From NCBI RefSeq assembly GCF_003996965.1, contig NZ_QWDM01000013.1, positions 1-64,000 on the forward strand: a stretch of 64,000 nucleotides of DNA, in the 5' to 3' direction. The DNA is from Flavobacterium cupreum. GTDB taxonomy: Bacteria > Bacteroidota > Bacteroidia > Flavobacteriales > Flavobacteriaceae. The position numbers and the translations under genes are program-made. Positions 16,569 to 24,539 of this stretch are shown here, piece after piece (position 1 is the stretch's first letter; each line of letters begins with the position of its first letter). The notes under the pieces were generated by a model that worked only from the letters and a program-made list of their open reading frames with translations, had not been told where the DNA came from and ran no database searches.

Positions 16569-18113
16569 TTAAAACGGAACATCACTATCGTCATCATCAT
16601 CGTTTAGGTTACTTCCAAAGGCTTCATTTGCCGAAGGGAGATTTTTGGTTATAAACGGATTCTCGTCATGATTCATCTTCGAAGGCAAATCGTCATAATT
16701 ACCTGAAAAATCATCCAGGTTATCGAATTTTCCAAGATGTCCAATAAATTTCAACCGGACATTTTCGATACCACCATTACGGTGTTTGGCGATCATTATC
16801 TCTGCCTGGCCTGTGGTTGGTGAAGCTTCATCATCATCCCATTCGTCAATTTTGTAGTATTCCGGTCGGTATAAAAACGAAACAATATCAGCATCCTGCT
16901 CAATCGCCCCGGATTCACGAAGATCCGATAGTAACGGACGTTTACTGGAACCACGTGTTTCAACGGCACGCGATAACTGTGAAAGTGCAATTACCGGAAC
17001 GTTTAGCTCTTTTGCCAGAGCCTTTAAATTTCGGGAAATTGTAGAAATCTCCTGCTCACGATTTCCTCCTCCTTTACTGTTTCCTCCGGCAGTCATCAAT
17101 TGCAAATAATCGACAATGATGATTTTAATCCCGTGCTGGGAAACCAGACGACGGCATTTTGCTCTTAAATCAAAAATAGAAAGCGAAGGTGTATCATCAA
17201 TAAACAAAGGCGCTTTTTCTAAGTTTTTAACTTTGGTACTCAGCATCTCCCATTCATGGGGTTCTAATTTACCCGTACGTAATTTCTCTGACGACAAACC
17301 TGTTTCTGATGAAATTAACCTTGTGATTAACTGAACGGAGGCCATCTCCAAAGAGAACAATGCCACCGGATGCCCAAAATCAATCGCCATATTTCTGGCC
17401 ATCGAAAGTACAAAGGCGGTTTTTCCCATCGCCGGTCTCGCTGCAATAATAATTAAATCACTCGGCTGCCATCCGGAAGTCAGCTTATCTAAATTCGTAA
17501 AACCGGTTTCAACACCACTCAGACCTTCTTGTTTTGCAATTTCTTCAATACGTTTTTTGGCCTGAAGTACTAAACTCTGAGCCGTTTCGGAACTACGTTT
17601 GATATTTCCCTGTGTTACTTCATATAGTTTTGATTCGGCTTTATCCAGCAAATCAAATACGTCTGTTGTTTCATCATAGGAGTCTTCGATAATTTCAGTT
17701 GAAATACGGATCAAACTTCTCTGAATAAACTTTTGAAGAATAATACGGGAGTGAAATTCGATATGTGCAGATGACGCTATTTTTTGTGTAAGCTGAATTA
17801 AATAAAAATCACCACCAGCCAGTTCTAATTTTCCATTTTTTTTAAGCTGGGTCGAAACGGTTAACAAGTCAATTGGCTGCGTTTCGGTAAAAAGCTGGAC
17901 GATTGCTTCAAAAATAAATTTGTGCGCATCTTTATAAAAAGCATCGGCCTGCAAAATATCAATTACATCATCTACCCCTTTTTTATCAATCATCATTGCC
18001 CCAAGTACAGCTTCTTCTAAATCAAGCACTTGAGGAGGTAATTTCCCTCTTTCTAAATTAATAATTGTGGTTTTATCTACCTTTACAGGATTTATGTTTT
18101 TGAAATTTTCCAT
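16569..18113 (-). CDS. dnaB: Replicative DNA helicase DnaB
   Basis: Hexameric 5'-3' helicase that unwinds DNA at the fork. The 514 residues are full length: N-terminal primase-interacting domain (about 25-130), linker, and RecA-like helicase domain with Walker A (ARPAMGKTA), Walker B (IIIVDYLQLM) and the arginine-finger region (LSQLSRAVETR). The C-terminus is an acidic tail (NDDDDDSDVPF) resembling the acidic tips of proteins that contact replication partners. No intein is present. It stands alone on the minus strand with its own terminator. Confidence 0.97.
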   Translation of the reverse strand: MENFKNINPVKVDKTTIINLERGKLPPQVLDLEEAVLGAMMIDKKGVDDVIDILQADAFYKDAHKFIFEAIVQLFTETQPIDLLTVSTQLKKNGKLELAGGDFYLIQLTQKIASSAHIEFHSRIILQKFIQRSLIRISTEIIEDSYDETTDVFDLLDKAESKLYEVTQGNIKRSSETAQSLVLQAKKRIEEIAKQEGLSGVETGFTNLDKLTSGWQPSDLIIIAARPAMGKTAFVLSMARNMAIDFGHPVALFSLEMASVQLITRLISSETGLSSEKLRTGKLEPHEWEMLSTKVKNLEKAPLFIDDTPSLSIFDLRAKCRRLVSQHGIKIIIVDYLQLMTAGGNSKGGGNREQEISTISRNLKALAKELNVPVIALSQLSRAVETRGSSKRPLLSDLRESGAIEQDADIVSFLYRPEYYKIDEWDDDEASPTTGQAEIMIAKHRNGGIENVRLKFIGHLGKFDNLDDFSGNYDDLPSKMNHDENPFITKNLPSANEAFGSNLNDDDDDSDVPF

Positions 18114-18208
18114 ATAGCGAAAGTAGCAAAATTTAAAAAAATAATGCTATCGAGTTATAACTATTAATTGTTTATAAATATGTTTTTTTTGTTCATAACC
18201 AAAAAAAA

Positions 18209-18231
18209 ATCCGAAACGGTAAGGCTTCGGA
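18209..18231 (-). terminator. Terminator after accA
   Basis: Minus strand TCCGAA...TTCGGA stem followed by nine T, downstream of the accA stop at 18254. Confidence 0.7.
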
Positions 18232-18253
18232 CTTTTAAATAATTTGTAAGAAT

Positions 18254-19207
18254 TTACTCTTTATACTCGCCCATTTTACTATATTTGTCCATTCTCTGGG
18301 CAATTAAATCAGCTGTTGATAAGTCTTTCAATTCGTTATAACCTTTGGTAATATATTCCGCTACCGTTTTAAAAGTAGTTTCGCGATCATAGTGCGCCCC
18401 ACCTAGTGGTTCCGGAATTACATCATCTACTAGTTTTTGTCTTTTCATGTCAGATGATGTCAGTTTTAAAGCATCAGCTGCACGTTCTTTGTATTCCCAG
18501 CTTTTCCATAAAATAGAAGAACAGGATTCCGGTGAAATTACTGAGTACCAGGTGTTTTCCAACATGTATACTTTATCTCCTACACCTATTCCTAAAGCTC
18601 CTCCTGAAGCACCTTCACCCACAATAATGGTAATGATTGGCACTTTTAAACGAACCATTTCGAAAATATTTCTGGCAATAGCTTCTCCCTGTCCTCTTTC
18701 TTCAGCTTCAAGACCAGGATAAGCACCCGGGGTATCGACTAAAGTTAAAACCGGAATACCGAATTTCTCTGCCATTTTCATCAAACGCAACGCTTTACGG
18801 TATCCTTCAGGATTGGCCATACCGAAATTACGGTATTGACGTGTTTTCGTATTATATCCTTTTTGCTGACCTACAATCATAAAAGATTGCCCGTTTACTT
18901 TTCCTAAACCACCAACCATGGCTTTATCGTCTTTAAAACCTCTGTCTCCATGAAGTTCTAAAAAAGTGTCACCACAAATAGCCCTGATATAGTCTAAAGT
19001 ATAAGGCCTGTTCGGATGTCTGGACAATTGTACCCGTTGCCAGGCCGTTAGGTTTTTGTATATATCTTTCTTAGTTTGTTCTAATTTCTTGTTGATTTCC
19101 TTACAAGTTGGCGTAACATCAACGTCAGATTCTTTTCCAATTATAACACACTTTTGTAACTGTTCTTCAAGTTCTTTTATTGGAAGCTCAAAATCTAAAT
19201 ATTCCAT
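18254..19207 (-). CDS. accA: Acetyl-CoA carboxylase carboxyltransferase subunit alpha
   Basis: Alpha subunit of the carboxyltransferase that makes malonyl-CoA for fatty acid synthesis. Its 317 residues match the normal length. Signatures include the N-terminal LDFELPIKELEEQL, RPYTLDYIRAICGDT, GADRGF-type ELHGDRGFKDD, LVDTPGAYPG and GEGASGGALGIGVGD, which line the CoA and biotin sites. Monocistronic, with a -7 element at 19240-19247 and a terminator at 18209. Confidence 0.97.
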   Translation of the reverse strand: MEYLDFELPIKELEEQLQKCVIIGKESDVDVTPTCKEINKKLEQTKKDIYKNLTAWQRVQLSRHPNRPYTLDYIRAICGDTFLELHGDRGFKDDKAMVGGLGKVNGQSFMIVGQQKGYNTKTRQYRNFGMANPEGYRKALRLMKMAEKFGIPVLTLVDTPGAYPGLEAEERGQGEAIARNIFEMVRLKVPIITIIVGEGASGGALGIGVGDKVYMLENTWYSVISPESCSSILWKSWEYKERAADALKLTSSDMKRQKLVDDVIPEPLGGAHYDRETTFKTVAEYITKGYNELKDLSTADLIAQRMDKYSKMGEYKE

Positions 19208-19239
19208 GGATTTTTGAATTTTGTTTGTAAATCGAACCG

Positions 19240-19247
19240 CAAATATA
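19240..19247 (-). promoter_or_regulatory. -7 element of accA
   Basis: Minus-strand TATATTTG, 32 nt upstream of the accA ATG; matches TAnnTTTG. No clear -33 TTG. Confidence 0.5.
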
Positions 19248-19319
19248 AAAATATTATATCATTGGCAGAATTAAATGTTGTTTAATATATAAAAATGCAA
19301 TTTAAAAATAAGGTAAATA

Positions 19320-20207
19320 TTACACTTTTTTCTTATTTTGATAATGTTTAAAAACGCCGTTTAGAATAACTGTGATGACAATTATTACCGCACCGATGTA
19401 AAATTCCGTACTCATTTTTTCTTTTCCTCCCAGAATGAAATACGCCAGTATAATCCCGTAAACAGGCTCTAAATTAGTGGTTAGCATCACTGTATAAGGT
19501 GTTAAACGCTGCATTACTTTTACAGAAGCCGTAAAAGCATAGGCCGTACAAACTGACGCCAGCACCAACAGCAAACCCCAGTTATTCAAAGACATTGAAA
19601 AGAAATCTGCCTTAAATTTTCCCTGAAATAAAAAATAAACAGAAATAAAGAAAACCCCGGCCCCAAACTCATAAAAAGTAATTACCGATGGCTCGTGGTC
19701 TGCTATTAATTTTCCATTCATCAGTGTAAACAATACGCCCAGAATAATAGACGCCAATGCAAAATAAACGCCTTGCAGGTATTTAATTTCCACTTGCAGG
19801 ATCAATCCTAAGCCTCCGATGATGATAAGTCCGAAGAAAACCTCGTACCACAGGATTTTTCGTCCGTAAAATATGGGCTCCAGCAAAGAAGCAAAAAATG
19901 CTCCCAGCGAAAAGATGGACAGTGTGATCGAAACATTGGAAATATGAATGGCTTTAAAAAAGAAAATCCAGTGTAAAGCAATCAGAAGTCCGACAAAAAT
20001 AAGCTTGAAAAATTCTTTCACGGGAACCTTAAAAGATTGTTTTTTATAAACAATAAAAATCCCCAGAAAAATTCCGGCAAGAAACATTCTGTACCACACC
20101 AGATTTTCAGCATCGATGGTAATTAAAGCGCCCAAAATGGCTGTAAAACCCCAGATAAAAACAATTAAATGAAGGTTTAAATAACTTTTTAAATTATCGT
20201 TTCGCAT
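19320..20207 (-). CDS. EamA/DMT-family transporter
   Basis: About 295 residues from the ATG at 20207 (MRNDNLKSYLNLHLIV) with ten hydrophobic helices in two EamA-type repeats, typical of drug/metabolite transporters of the inner membrane. A longer frame starts at 20243, but its extra 12 residues overlap the upstream LptF/G gene more and are not membrane-like. Either start overlaps the end of that gene, so the two are translationally coupled. The substrate cannot be inferred. Confidence 0.88.
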   Translation of the reverse strand: MRNDNLKSYLNLHLIVFIWGFTAILGALITIDAENLVWYRMFLAGIFLGIFIVYKKQSFKVPVKEFFKLIFVGLLIALHWIFFFKAIHISNVSITLSIFSLGAFFASLLEPIFYGRKILWYEVFFGLIIIGGLGLILQVEIKYLQGVYFALASIILGVLFTLMNGKLIADHEPSVITFYEFGAGVFFISVYFLFQGKFKADFFSMSLNNWGLLLVLASVCTAYAFTASVKVMQRLTPYTVMLTTNLEPVYGIILAYFILGGKEKMSTEFYIGAVIIVITVILNGVFKHYQNKKKV

Positions 20208-21282
20208 TGCGTAAGAGGTAAACGGCCAGAATTCCAAAAACAATATTCGGGAACCATACCGCTAATAAAGGTGAGAAAGTAGATTTTTCGGCAAGAGTAC
20301 CAAATATTTTATCAAAAAACACAAAAGAAAAGGCAATTGCGATTCCGATCGCCAGATTTGTCCCCATACCGCCACGACGTTTCATTGCAGAAACGGCAAC
20401 GGCAATAATAGTCAGGATAAAAGCAGAAACCGGAACACTGTATTTTTTGTACAGTACCACCAAATAGGTATTAATATTCCCGGAACCTCTTTTTCTTTCT
20501 TTTTCAATAAATTTATAAAGTTTCCCTAAACTTAAAGTTTCAGCAATATAAACCACAGGAGTTAAATCTTCTAACTCAAATTTAAAGGCCATATTTTTTT
20601 CAGGAACCTTTTCAATTACGTCATTTAAGTCATTGACTGTTCTTTTGGTATAATCGTAAAGGACATAGATTTTTTTCTTCGGATCCCATTTGATACGGCT
20701 TGCGGTAATTTTATATTTCAGCACATCCTTTTCAAAATGTTCTAAGGAGAAATTAAAAGCTGTTTTGGATTCTTCATTAAAACTATTCACAAAGATAAAA
20801 TCGTTGTCATTAATCTGTCTGTACACATTGGTGTTTTCACCCCGCATCAGCTGTTTTCCGTTTCCTTTCAGATACGTATACCTAAAATTATTAAACCCTT
20901 CACTGGCCGCAGGAACGATAAAAAATCCCATTAATAACACAAAAACTGAAATGATACTGGCCCCGATAATATAAGGTCTCAAAAATCGTGTGAATGAAAT
21001 CCCGGAACTCAGAATCGCAATAATCTCTGTGTTATTGGCGAGTTTTGAAGTAAACCAGATTACCGATAAAAACAAAAATATCGGAAATAGGGAGTTCGCA
21101 AAATAAATGGTAAAGTTATAATAGTAGATCGCGATATCCATAAAAGGAATCTTGTTCTCCAACATCTTATTCACCTTTTCAGAAACGTCGATTACAATTC
21201 CGATCGGAATAAATAACATGATCATCACCGAAAAAGTGGCTAAATATCTTTTTAATATATACTTATCTATTATTGTTAACAT
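20194..21282 (-). CDS. LptF/LptG-family lipopolysaccharide export permease
   Basis: A 362-residue YjgP/YjgQ-family membrane protein: three N-terminal helices (about 10-120), a periplasmic beta-jellyroll-like domain (about 125-265) and three C-terminal helices. LptF/LptG pairs with LptB to extract LPS from the inner membrane toward LptC and LptA. Which of F or G this copy is cannot be decided here; the second permease is not in the window. Lies 90 nt downstream of tgt, separated by a strong inverted repeat. Confidence 0.9.
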   Translation of the reverse strand: MLTIIDKYILKRYLATFSVMIMLFIPIGIVIDVSEKVNKMLENKIPFMDIAIYYYNFTIYFANSLFPIFLFLSVIWFTSKLANNTEIIAILSSGISFTRFLRPYIIGASIISVFVLLMGFFIVPAASEGFNNFRYTYLKGNGKQLMRGENTNVYRQINDNDFIFVNSFNEESKTAFNFSLEHFEKDVLKYKITASRIKWDPKKKIYVLYDYTKRTVNDLNDVIEKVPEKNMAFKFELEDLTPVVYIAETLSLGKLYKFIEKERKRGSGNINTYLVVLYKKYSVPVSAFILTIIAVAVSAMKRRGGMGTNLAIGIAIAFSFVFFDKIFGTLAEKSTFSPLLAVWFPNIVFGILAVYLLRNAKR

Positions 21283-21306
21283 AGATTTTTTGTTTTTCTT
21301 GTTTCA

Positions 21307-21353
21307 TGTTTCAGGTTTCAGGCTCTGTTGAGGAGAACCTGAAACCTGAAACA
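21307..21353. repeat. 16-bp perfect inverted repeat in the tgt-lptF/G gap
   Basis: TGTTTCAGGTTTCAGG (21307-21322) pairs exactly with CCTGAAACCTGAAACA (21338-21353) across a 15-nt loop. Each arm is itself a tandem of the unit GTTTCAG, and a further CCTGAAAC follows at 21361. It could pause or partly terminate read-through from tgt. Confidence 0.75.
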
Positions 21354-21372
21354 AAAATAACCTGAAACTTTT

Positions 21373-22503
21373 TTATAGTCGTTGACTCATGTTTTTAACC
21401 ATCATTTCTTTCCATGGCCTGAAATCTCCTGCTAAGATATGTTTTCTGGCCTCACGAACCAACCACATATAAAAACCAAGATTGTGAATGGTTGCAATTT
21501 GTTTTCCTAAATATTCATTAGCGGCAAATAAGTGACGCAGGTAAGCCTTTGTATATTCTGTATCTACAAAAGTATGCCCCATTTCATCGATTGGCGAAAA
21601 ATCAGCTTCCCACTTTTTATTTTTAATATTGATTGTTCCGTTTGACGTAAACAGCATACCGTTTCGGGCATTACGTGTTGGCATTACGCAATCGAACATA
21701 TCTATTCCTAAAGCGATGTTTTCCAAAATATTAATAGGAGTTCCAACTCCCATCAGGTAACGGGGTTTATCTTCCGGTAAAATTTCGCAGACTACTTCGG
21801 TCATTGCGTACATTTCTTCGGCAGGCTCCCCTACTGACAAACCTCCGATCGCATTTCCCTGCTGACCGGAATTTGCAATATATTCTGCCGACTGACGACG
21901 TAAATCTTTATAGGTACTTCCCTGAACAATCGGGAAAAAAGTCTGTTCGTATCCGTATTTATAAGGTACTTTATCTAAATGACTGATACAACGATCCAGC
22001 CAACGGTGTGTCATGTGCATCGAACGCTGCGCGTATCTGTAATCGCATGGATAAGGAGTACACTCATCAAAAGCCATAATAATATCGGCTCCGATAGTAC
22101 GCTGAATTTCCATTACATTTTCAGGCGTAAAGAAGTGGTAGGAGCCATCGATATGTGATTTAAACTTCACCCCTTCTTCCTTAATTTTTCTGTTATTCGA
22201 AAGTGAATACACCTGATATCCACCAGAATCTGTCAAAATATTACGGTCCCAGTTCATGAATTTATGCAGTCCTCCCGCTTTTTCCAAAATTTCGGTCTGC
22301 GGGCGTAGATATAAGTGATAGGTGTTCCCCAGAATAATGTCCGGATTGATATCCTCTTTCAGTTCACGCTGATGCACTCCTTTTACAGAAGCTACCGTTC
22401 CGACAGGCATAAAAATAGGCGTTTCAATTACGCCGTGATCTGTAGTAATACTCCCCGCTCTCGCTTTTGATTGCGGATCTTTTTGTAATAAATCAAACTT
22501 CAT
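21373..22503 (-). CDS. tgt: tRNA-guanine transglycosylase, zinc cysteines absent
   Basis: Exchanges guanine-34 for a queuosine precursor in tRNAs with GUN anticodons. The 376 residues are full length with the active-site Asp in NILTDSGGYQVYS (D92), the substrate-binding VGEPAEEMY loop and the nucleophile region GIDMFDCVMPTRNARNG. The usual zinc site CxCxxC expected near residues 308-315 reads DEMGHTFVDT, with no cysteine, although the later His (TIHNL) remains. Similar loss seems common in this phylum, from memory. First gene before the LptF/G permease; -7 element at 22524. Confidence 0.95.
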   Translation of the reverse strand: MKFDLLQKDPQSKARAGSITTDHGVIETPIFMPVGTVASVKGVHQRELKEDINPDIILGNTYHLYLRPQTEILEKAGGLHKFMNWDRNILTDSGGYQVYSLSNNRKIKEEGVKFKSHIDGSYHFFTPENVMEIQRTIGADIIMAFDECTPYPCDYRYAQRSMHMTHRWLDRCISHLDKVPYKYGYEQTFFPIVQGSTYKDLRRQSAEYIANSGQQGNAIGGLSVGEPAEEMYAMTEVVCEILPEDKPRYLMGVGTPINILENIALGIDMFDCVMPTRNARNGMLFTSNGTINIKNKKWEADFSPIDEMGHTFVDTEYTKAYLRHLFAANEYLGKQIATIHNLGFYMWLVREARKHILAGDFRPWKEMMVKNMSQRL

Positions 22504-22523
22504 CTGTTTCTTTTTTCAGTCGG

Positions 22524-22531
22524 CAAAGATA
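22524..22531 (-). promoter_or_regulatory. -7 element of tgt
   Basis: Minus-strand TATCTTTG, 20 nt before the tgt ATG; matches TAnnTTTG. Confidence 0.55.
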
Positions 22532-22557
22532 GTTTAATTTGAGGAAAATATAATTAA

Positions 22558-22790
22558 TTAGAGAATTAGTCCATTAGAAAATTGGATAATGAGTTTGATG
22601 GGCTGCAAACCTGGCTTTTTAATTAGATAATTTGTCAATTAGAAAATTAGATAATGACTTTTATTGTCTTTCAATCTTTTTAATTAGAAAATTTGTCAAT
22701 TAGAAAATTGGATAATGAGTTTGATTGGCTTTAAGCCTGGCTTTCTAATTAGATAATTTGTTAATTAGAAAATGAGGATAATTGTCTCAG
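22558..22790. repeat. AT-rich tandem repeat, about four 61-65-bp units
   Basis: The core ATTAGAAAATT(G/A)GATAAT recurs at 22573, 22638, 22699 and, shortened, 22764. Intervening DNA also repeats (AATTAGATAATTTGTCA; GGCTTTAAGCCTGGCTTT). No coding potential. A related GATAATT array lies at 54505-54605. Confidence 0.7.
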
Positions 22791-22810
22791 ATGGGAACAA
22801 CCCGACTCCA

Positions 22811-22927
22811 TCTGCGTTAGGGATAGCAGCGGCATCCTTTTGTGACACAGGTCTGGTGTTAATTAACAATAATTTTTTCCGGAACAAAAGATATAGCGGA
22901 TAGCCCGACCCTTGGGGAACGCCCAGA
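22811..22927. repeat. Dispersed ATCCTTTTG/CAAAAGAT repeat, copy 2 of 4
   Basis: GCGTTAGGGATAGCAGCGGC, ATCCTTTTG, a 43-nt variable loop, CAAAAGAT, ATAGCGGATAGCCCGACC and GGGGAACGCCC. The terminal GGCGTTCCC-like end also occurs in copy 4. Confidence 0.7.
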
Positions 22928-23045
22928 ATAATAACATCAAATAATGTAAAAGGTACAAGATCTAAGTACTAAAAGTGTAACAGAATGAGATACCTGATTG
23001 TTTAATTTAGTAAACAGAAAAGTGAAATTTAAAAATATAGAAATC

Positions 23046-23363
23046 ATGATAAATTCAGAAGAAAAAGACGCAATAAAAGAAGATCAAATCGAAAAAAACC
23101 TGGAACAACTGGATTATCCGGCATCAGAAGACATCTATAATAATGAAGAAAAACTAAAAGATATCGATCCGGATCATATTACCAACGGTAAAACCATTGA
23201 TGAGAAAGAAGGAGAATGGAATGAAAATTCATTTGACATTGACACAGAGGACAAAACCGGTGAAGATCTTGATGTTCCTGGTTCTGAACTCGATGATCAA
23301 CAGGAAAACATTGGATCTGAAGATGAAGAAAATAATTATTACAGCGAAAGCGATACGAACTAA
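23046..23363 (+). CDS. Small, highly acidic hypothetical protein
   Basis: Start chosen at ATG 23046 (MINSEEKDAIKEDQIEK), giving 105 residues; an earlier ATG at 22998 would add a basic stretch unlike the rest. The protein is very acidic, without signal peptide or membrane helix, and probably disordered. Its C-terminal DLDVPGSELDDQQENIGSED pattern recurs, from memory, in small unnamed proteins of many Bacteroidota. Function unknown. A 22-bp perfect inverted repeat follows it. Confidence 0.75.
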   Translation: MINSEEKDAIKEDQIEKNLEQLDYPASEDIYNNEEKLKDIDPDHITNGKTIDEKEGEWNENSFDIDTEDKTGEDLDVPGSELDDQQENIGSEDEENNYYSESDTN

Positions 23364-23394
23364 AATTAGACACCGCACTACTTACAAACTTTTT

Positions 23395-23458
23395 TTGCCA
23401 CAGATTAAAAGATTAAGTCCGATTTTTAAAATCAATTTAATCTTTTAATCTGTGGCAA
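23395..23458. repeat. 22-bp perfect inverted repeat
   Basis: Left arm 23395-23416 (begins TTGCCACAGATT) is the exact reverse complement of right arm 23437-23458 (ends AATCTGTGGCAA); the loop is 20 nt. It is a candidate mobile palindromic element and could act as a terminator for the acidic-protein gene, which ends 31 nt upstream. Confidence 0.8.
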
Positions 23459-23556
23459 ATCTTTTCCTGAGCACAACAATACTTTATTCTTTTTTTAAGA
23501 TCAATAAAAAAAGAAACAAAATTTAACAATTCTGACAAACTAAAGCAAAAAATCAT

Positions 23557-23587
23557 TTGTCTCCCCGCAAAATAACAATTACTTTTG
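23557..23587 (+). promoter_or_regulatory. Promoter of the transketolase genes
   Basis: TTG (23557-23559), 20-nt spacer, TACTTTTG (23580-23587), 25 nt before the ATG at 23613. Full Bacteroidota consensus. Confidence 0.7.
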
Positions 23588-23612
23588 CGTCAGTTTAACT
23601 TTTACACATAAA

Positions 23613-24464
23613 ATGAAGCCTAACACACAACAATTAAGCGATTTAACTATCCAAGTAAGAAGAGATATCCTTCGTATGGTACATGCTGTAAACTCAGGCC
23701 ACCCGGGTGGATCACTAGGTTGTACAGAATTTTTGGTTACTTTATACCAAAACATCATGGACCGTAAAGAAGGTTTTGATATGGACGGAATCGGAGAAGA
23801 TATTTTCTTCCTTTCAAACGGACATATTTCTCCAGTTTTTTATAGCGTTTTAGCCCGAAGCGGTTATTTCCCTGTTTCAGAATTAGCTACATTTAGATTA
23901 TTAAATTCCCGCTTACAAGGGCATCCTACAACTCACGAAGGATTACCTGGTGTTCGTATAGCTTCCGGTTCATTAGGACAAGGTTTGTCTGTCGCTCTTG
24001 GGGCAGCTCAGGCTAAAAAATTAAACGGAGACAATCATATCGTTTACAGCCTTCACGGTGATGGTGAATTACAGGAAGGCCAAAACTGGGAAGCGATCAT
24101 GTATGCTTCTGCTAAAAAAGTAGATAATATCATTTCAACTATTGACCTTAACGGAAAACAAATTGACGGAACAACAGACCAGGTTTTACCAATGGGAAGT
24201 ATCCGTGCTAAATTTGAAGCTTTTGACTGGGACGTTCTTGAAATTAAGGAAGGAAACAATATCGATGCTATCCTTGCAGGACTTAATGATGCAAAATCAA
24301 GAACAGGAAAAGGAAAACCGGTTTGTATTTTATTGTATACTGAAATGGGTAATGGAGTTGACTTTATGATGCATACGCACGCTTGGCACGGAAAAGCACC
24401 AAACGATGAGCAATTGGCAAATGCACTGACTCAAAACTATTCTGCAGATCAAATCGATTATTAA
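23613..24464 (+). CDS. Transketolase, N-terminal (thiamine-binding) subunit
   Basis: A 283-residue protein covering the thiamine-pyrophosphate half of transketolase: HPGGSLGCTEFL, the GHISPVFYSVLA segment, GSLGQGLSVALGAA, and the metal/TPP motif GDGELQEGQNWEA. Transketolase moves two-carbon units in the non-oxidative pentose phosphate pathway. The enzyme is split: the C-terminal half is the next gene, a normal arrangement in this lineage. Full promoter upstream. Confidence 0.95.
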   Translation: MKPNTQQLSDLTIQVRRDILRMVHAVNSGHPGGSLGCTEFLVTLYQNIMDRKEGFDMDGIGEDIFFLSNGHISPVFYSVLARSGYFPVSELATFRLLNSRLQGHPTTHEGLPGVRIASGSLGQGLSVALGAAQAKKLNGDNHIVYSLHGDGELQEGQNWEAIMYASAKKVDNIISTIDLNGKQIDGTTDQVLPMGSIRAKFEAFDWDVLEIKEGNNIDAILAGLNDAKSRTGKGKPVCILLYTEMGNGVDFMMHTHAWHGKAPNDEQLANALTQNYSADQIDY

Positions 24465-24539
24465 AAAAGCTATAAGCTTTAAGCAGTAAGCTTTATGCCT
24501 ATTGCCTACAGCCTATCGCGTACAGCAAAAAAAACAAAA
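24465..24539. repeat. AAGCTTTAAGC-type repeat between transketolase halves
   Basis: AGCTATAAGCTTTAAGCAGTAAGCTTTATGCC and CCTATTGCCTACAGCCTATCGCGTACAGC-like short repeats fill the gap. Related to the block at 3697-3829. No T-tract, so read-through into the second subunit is expected. Confidence 0.45.
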
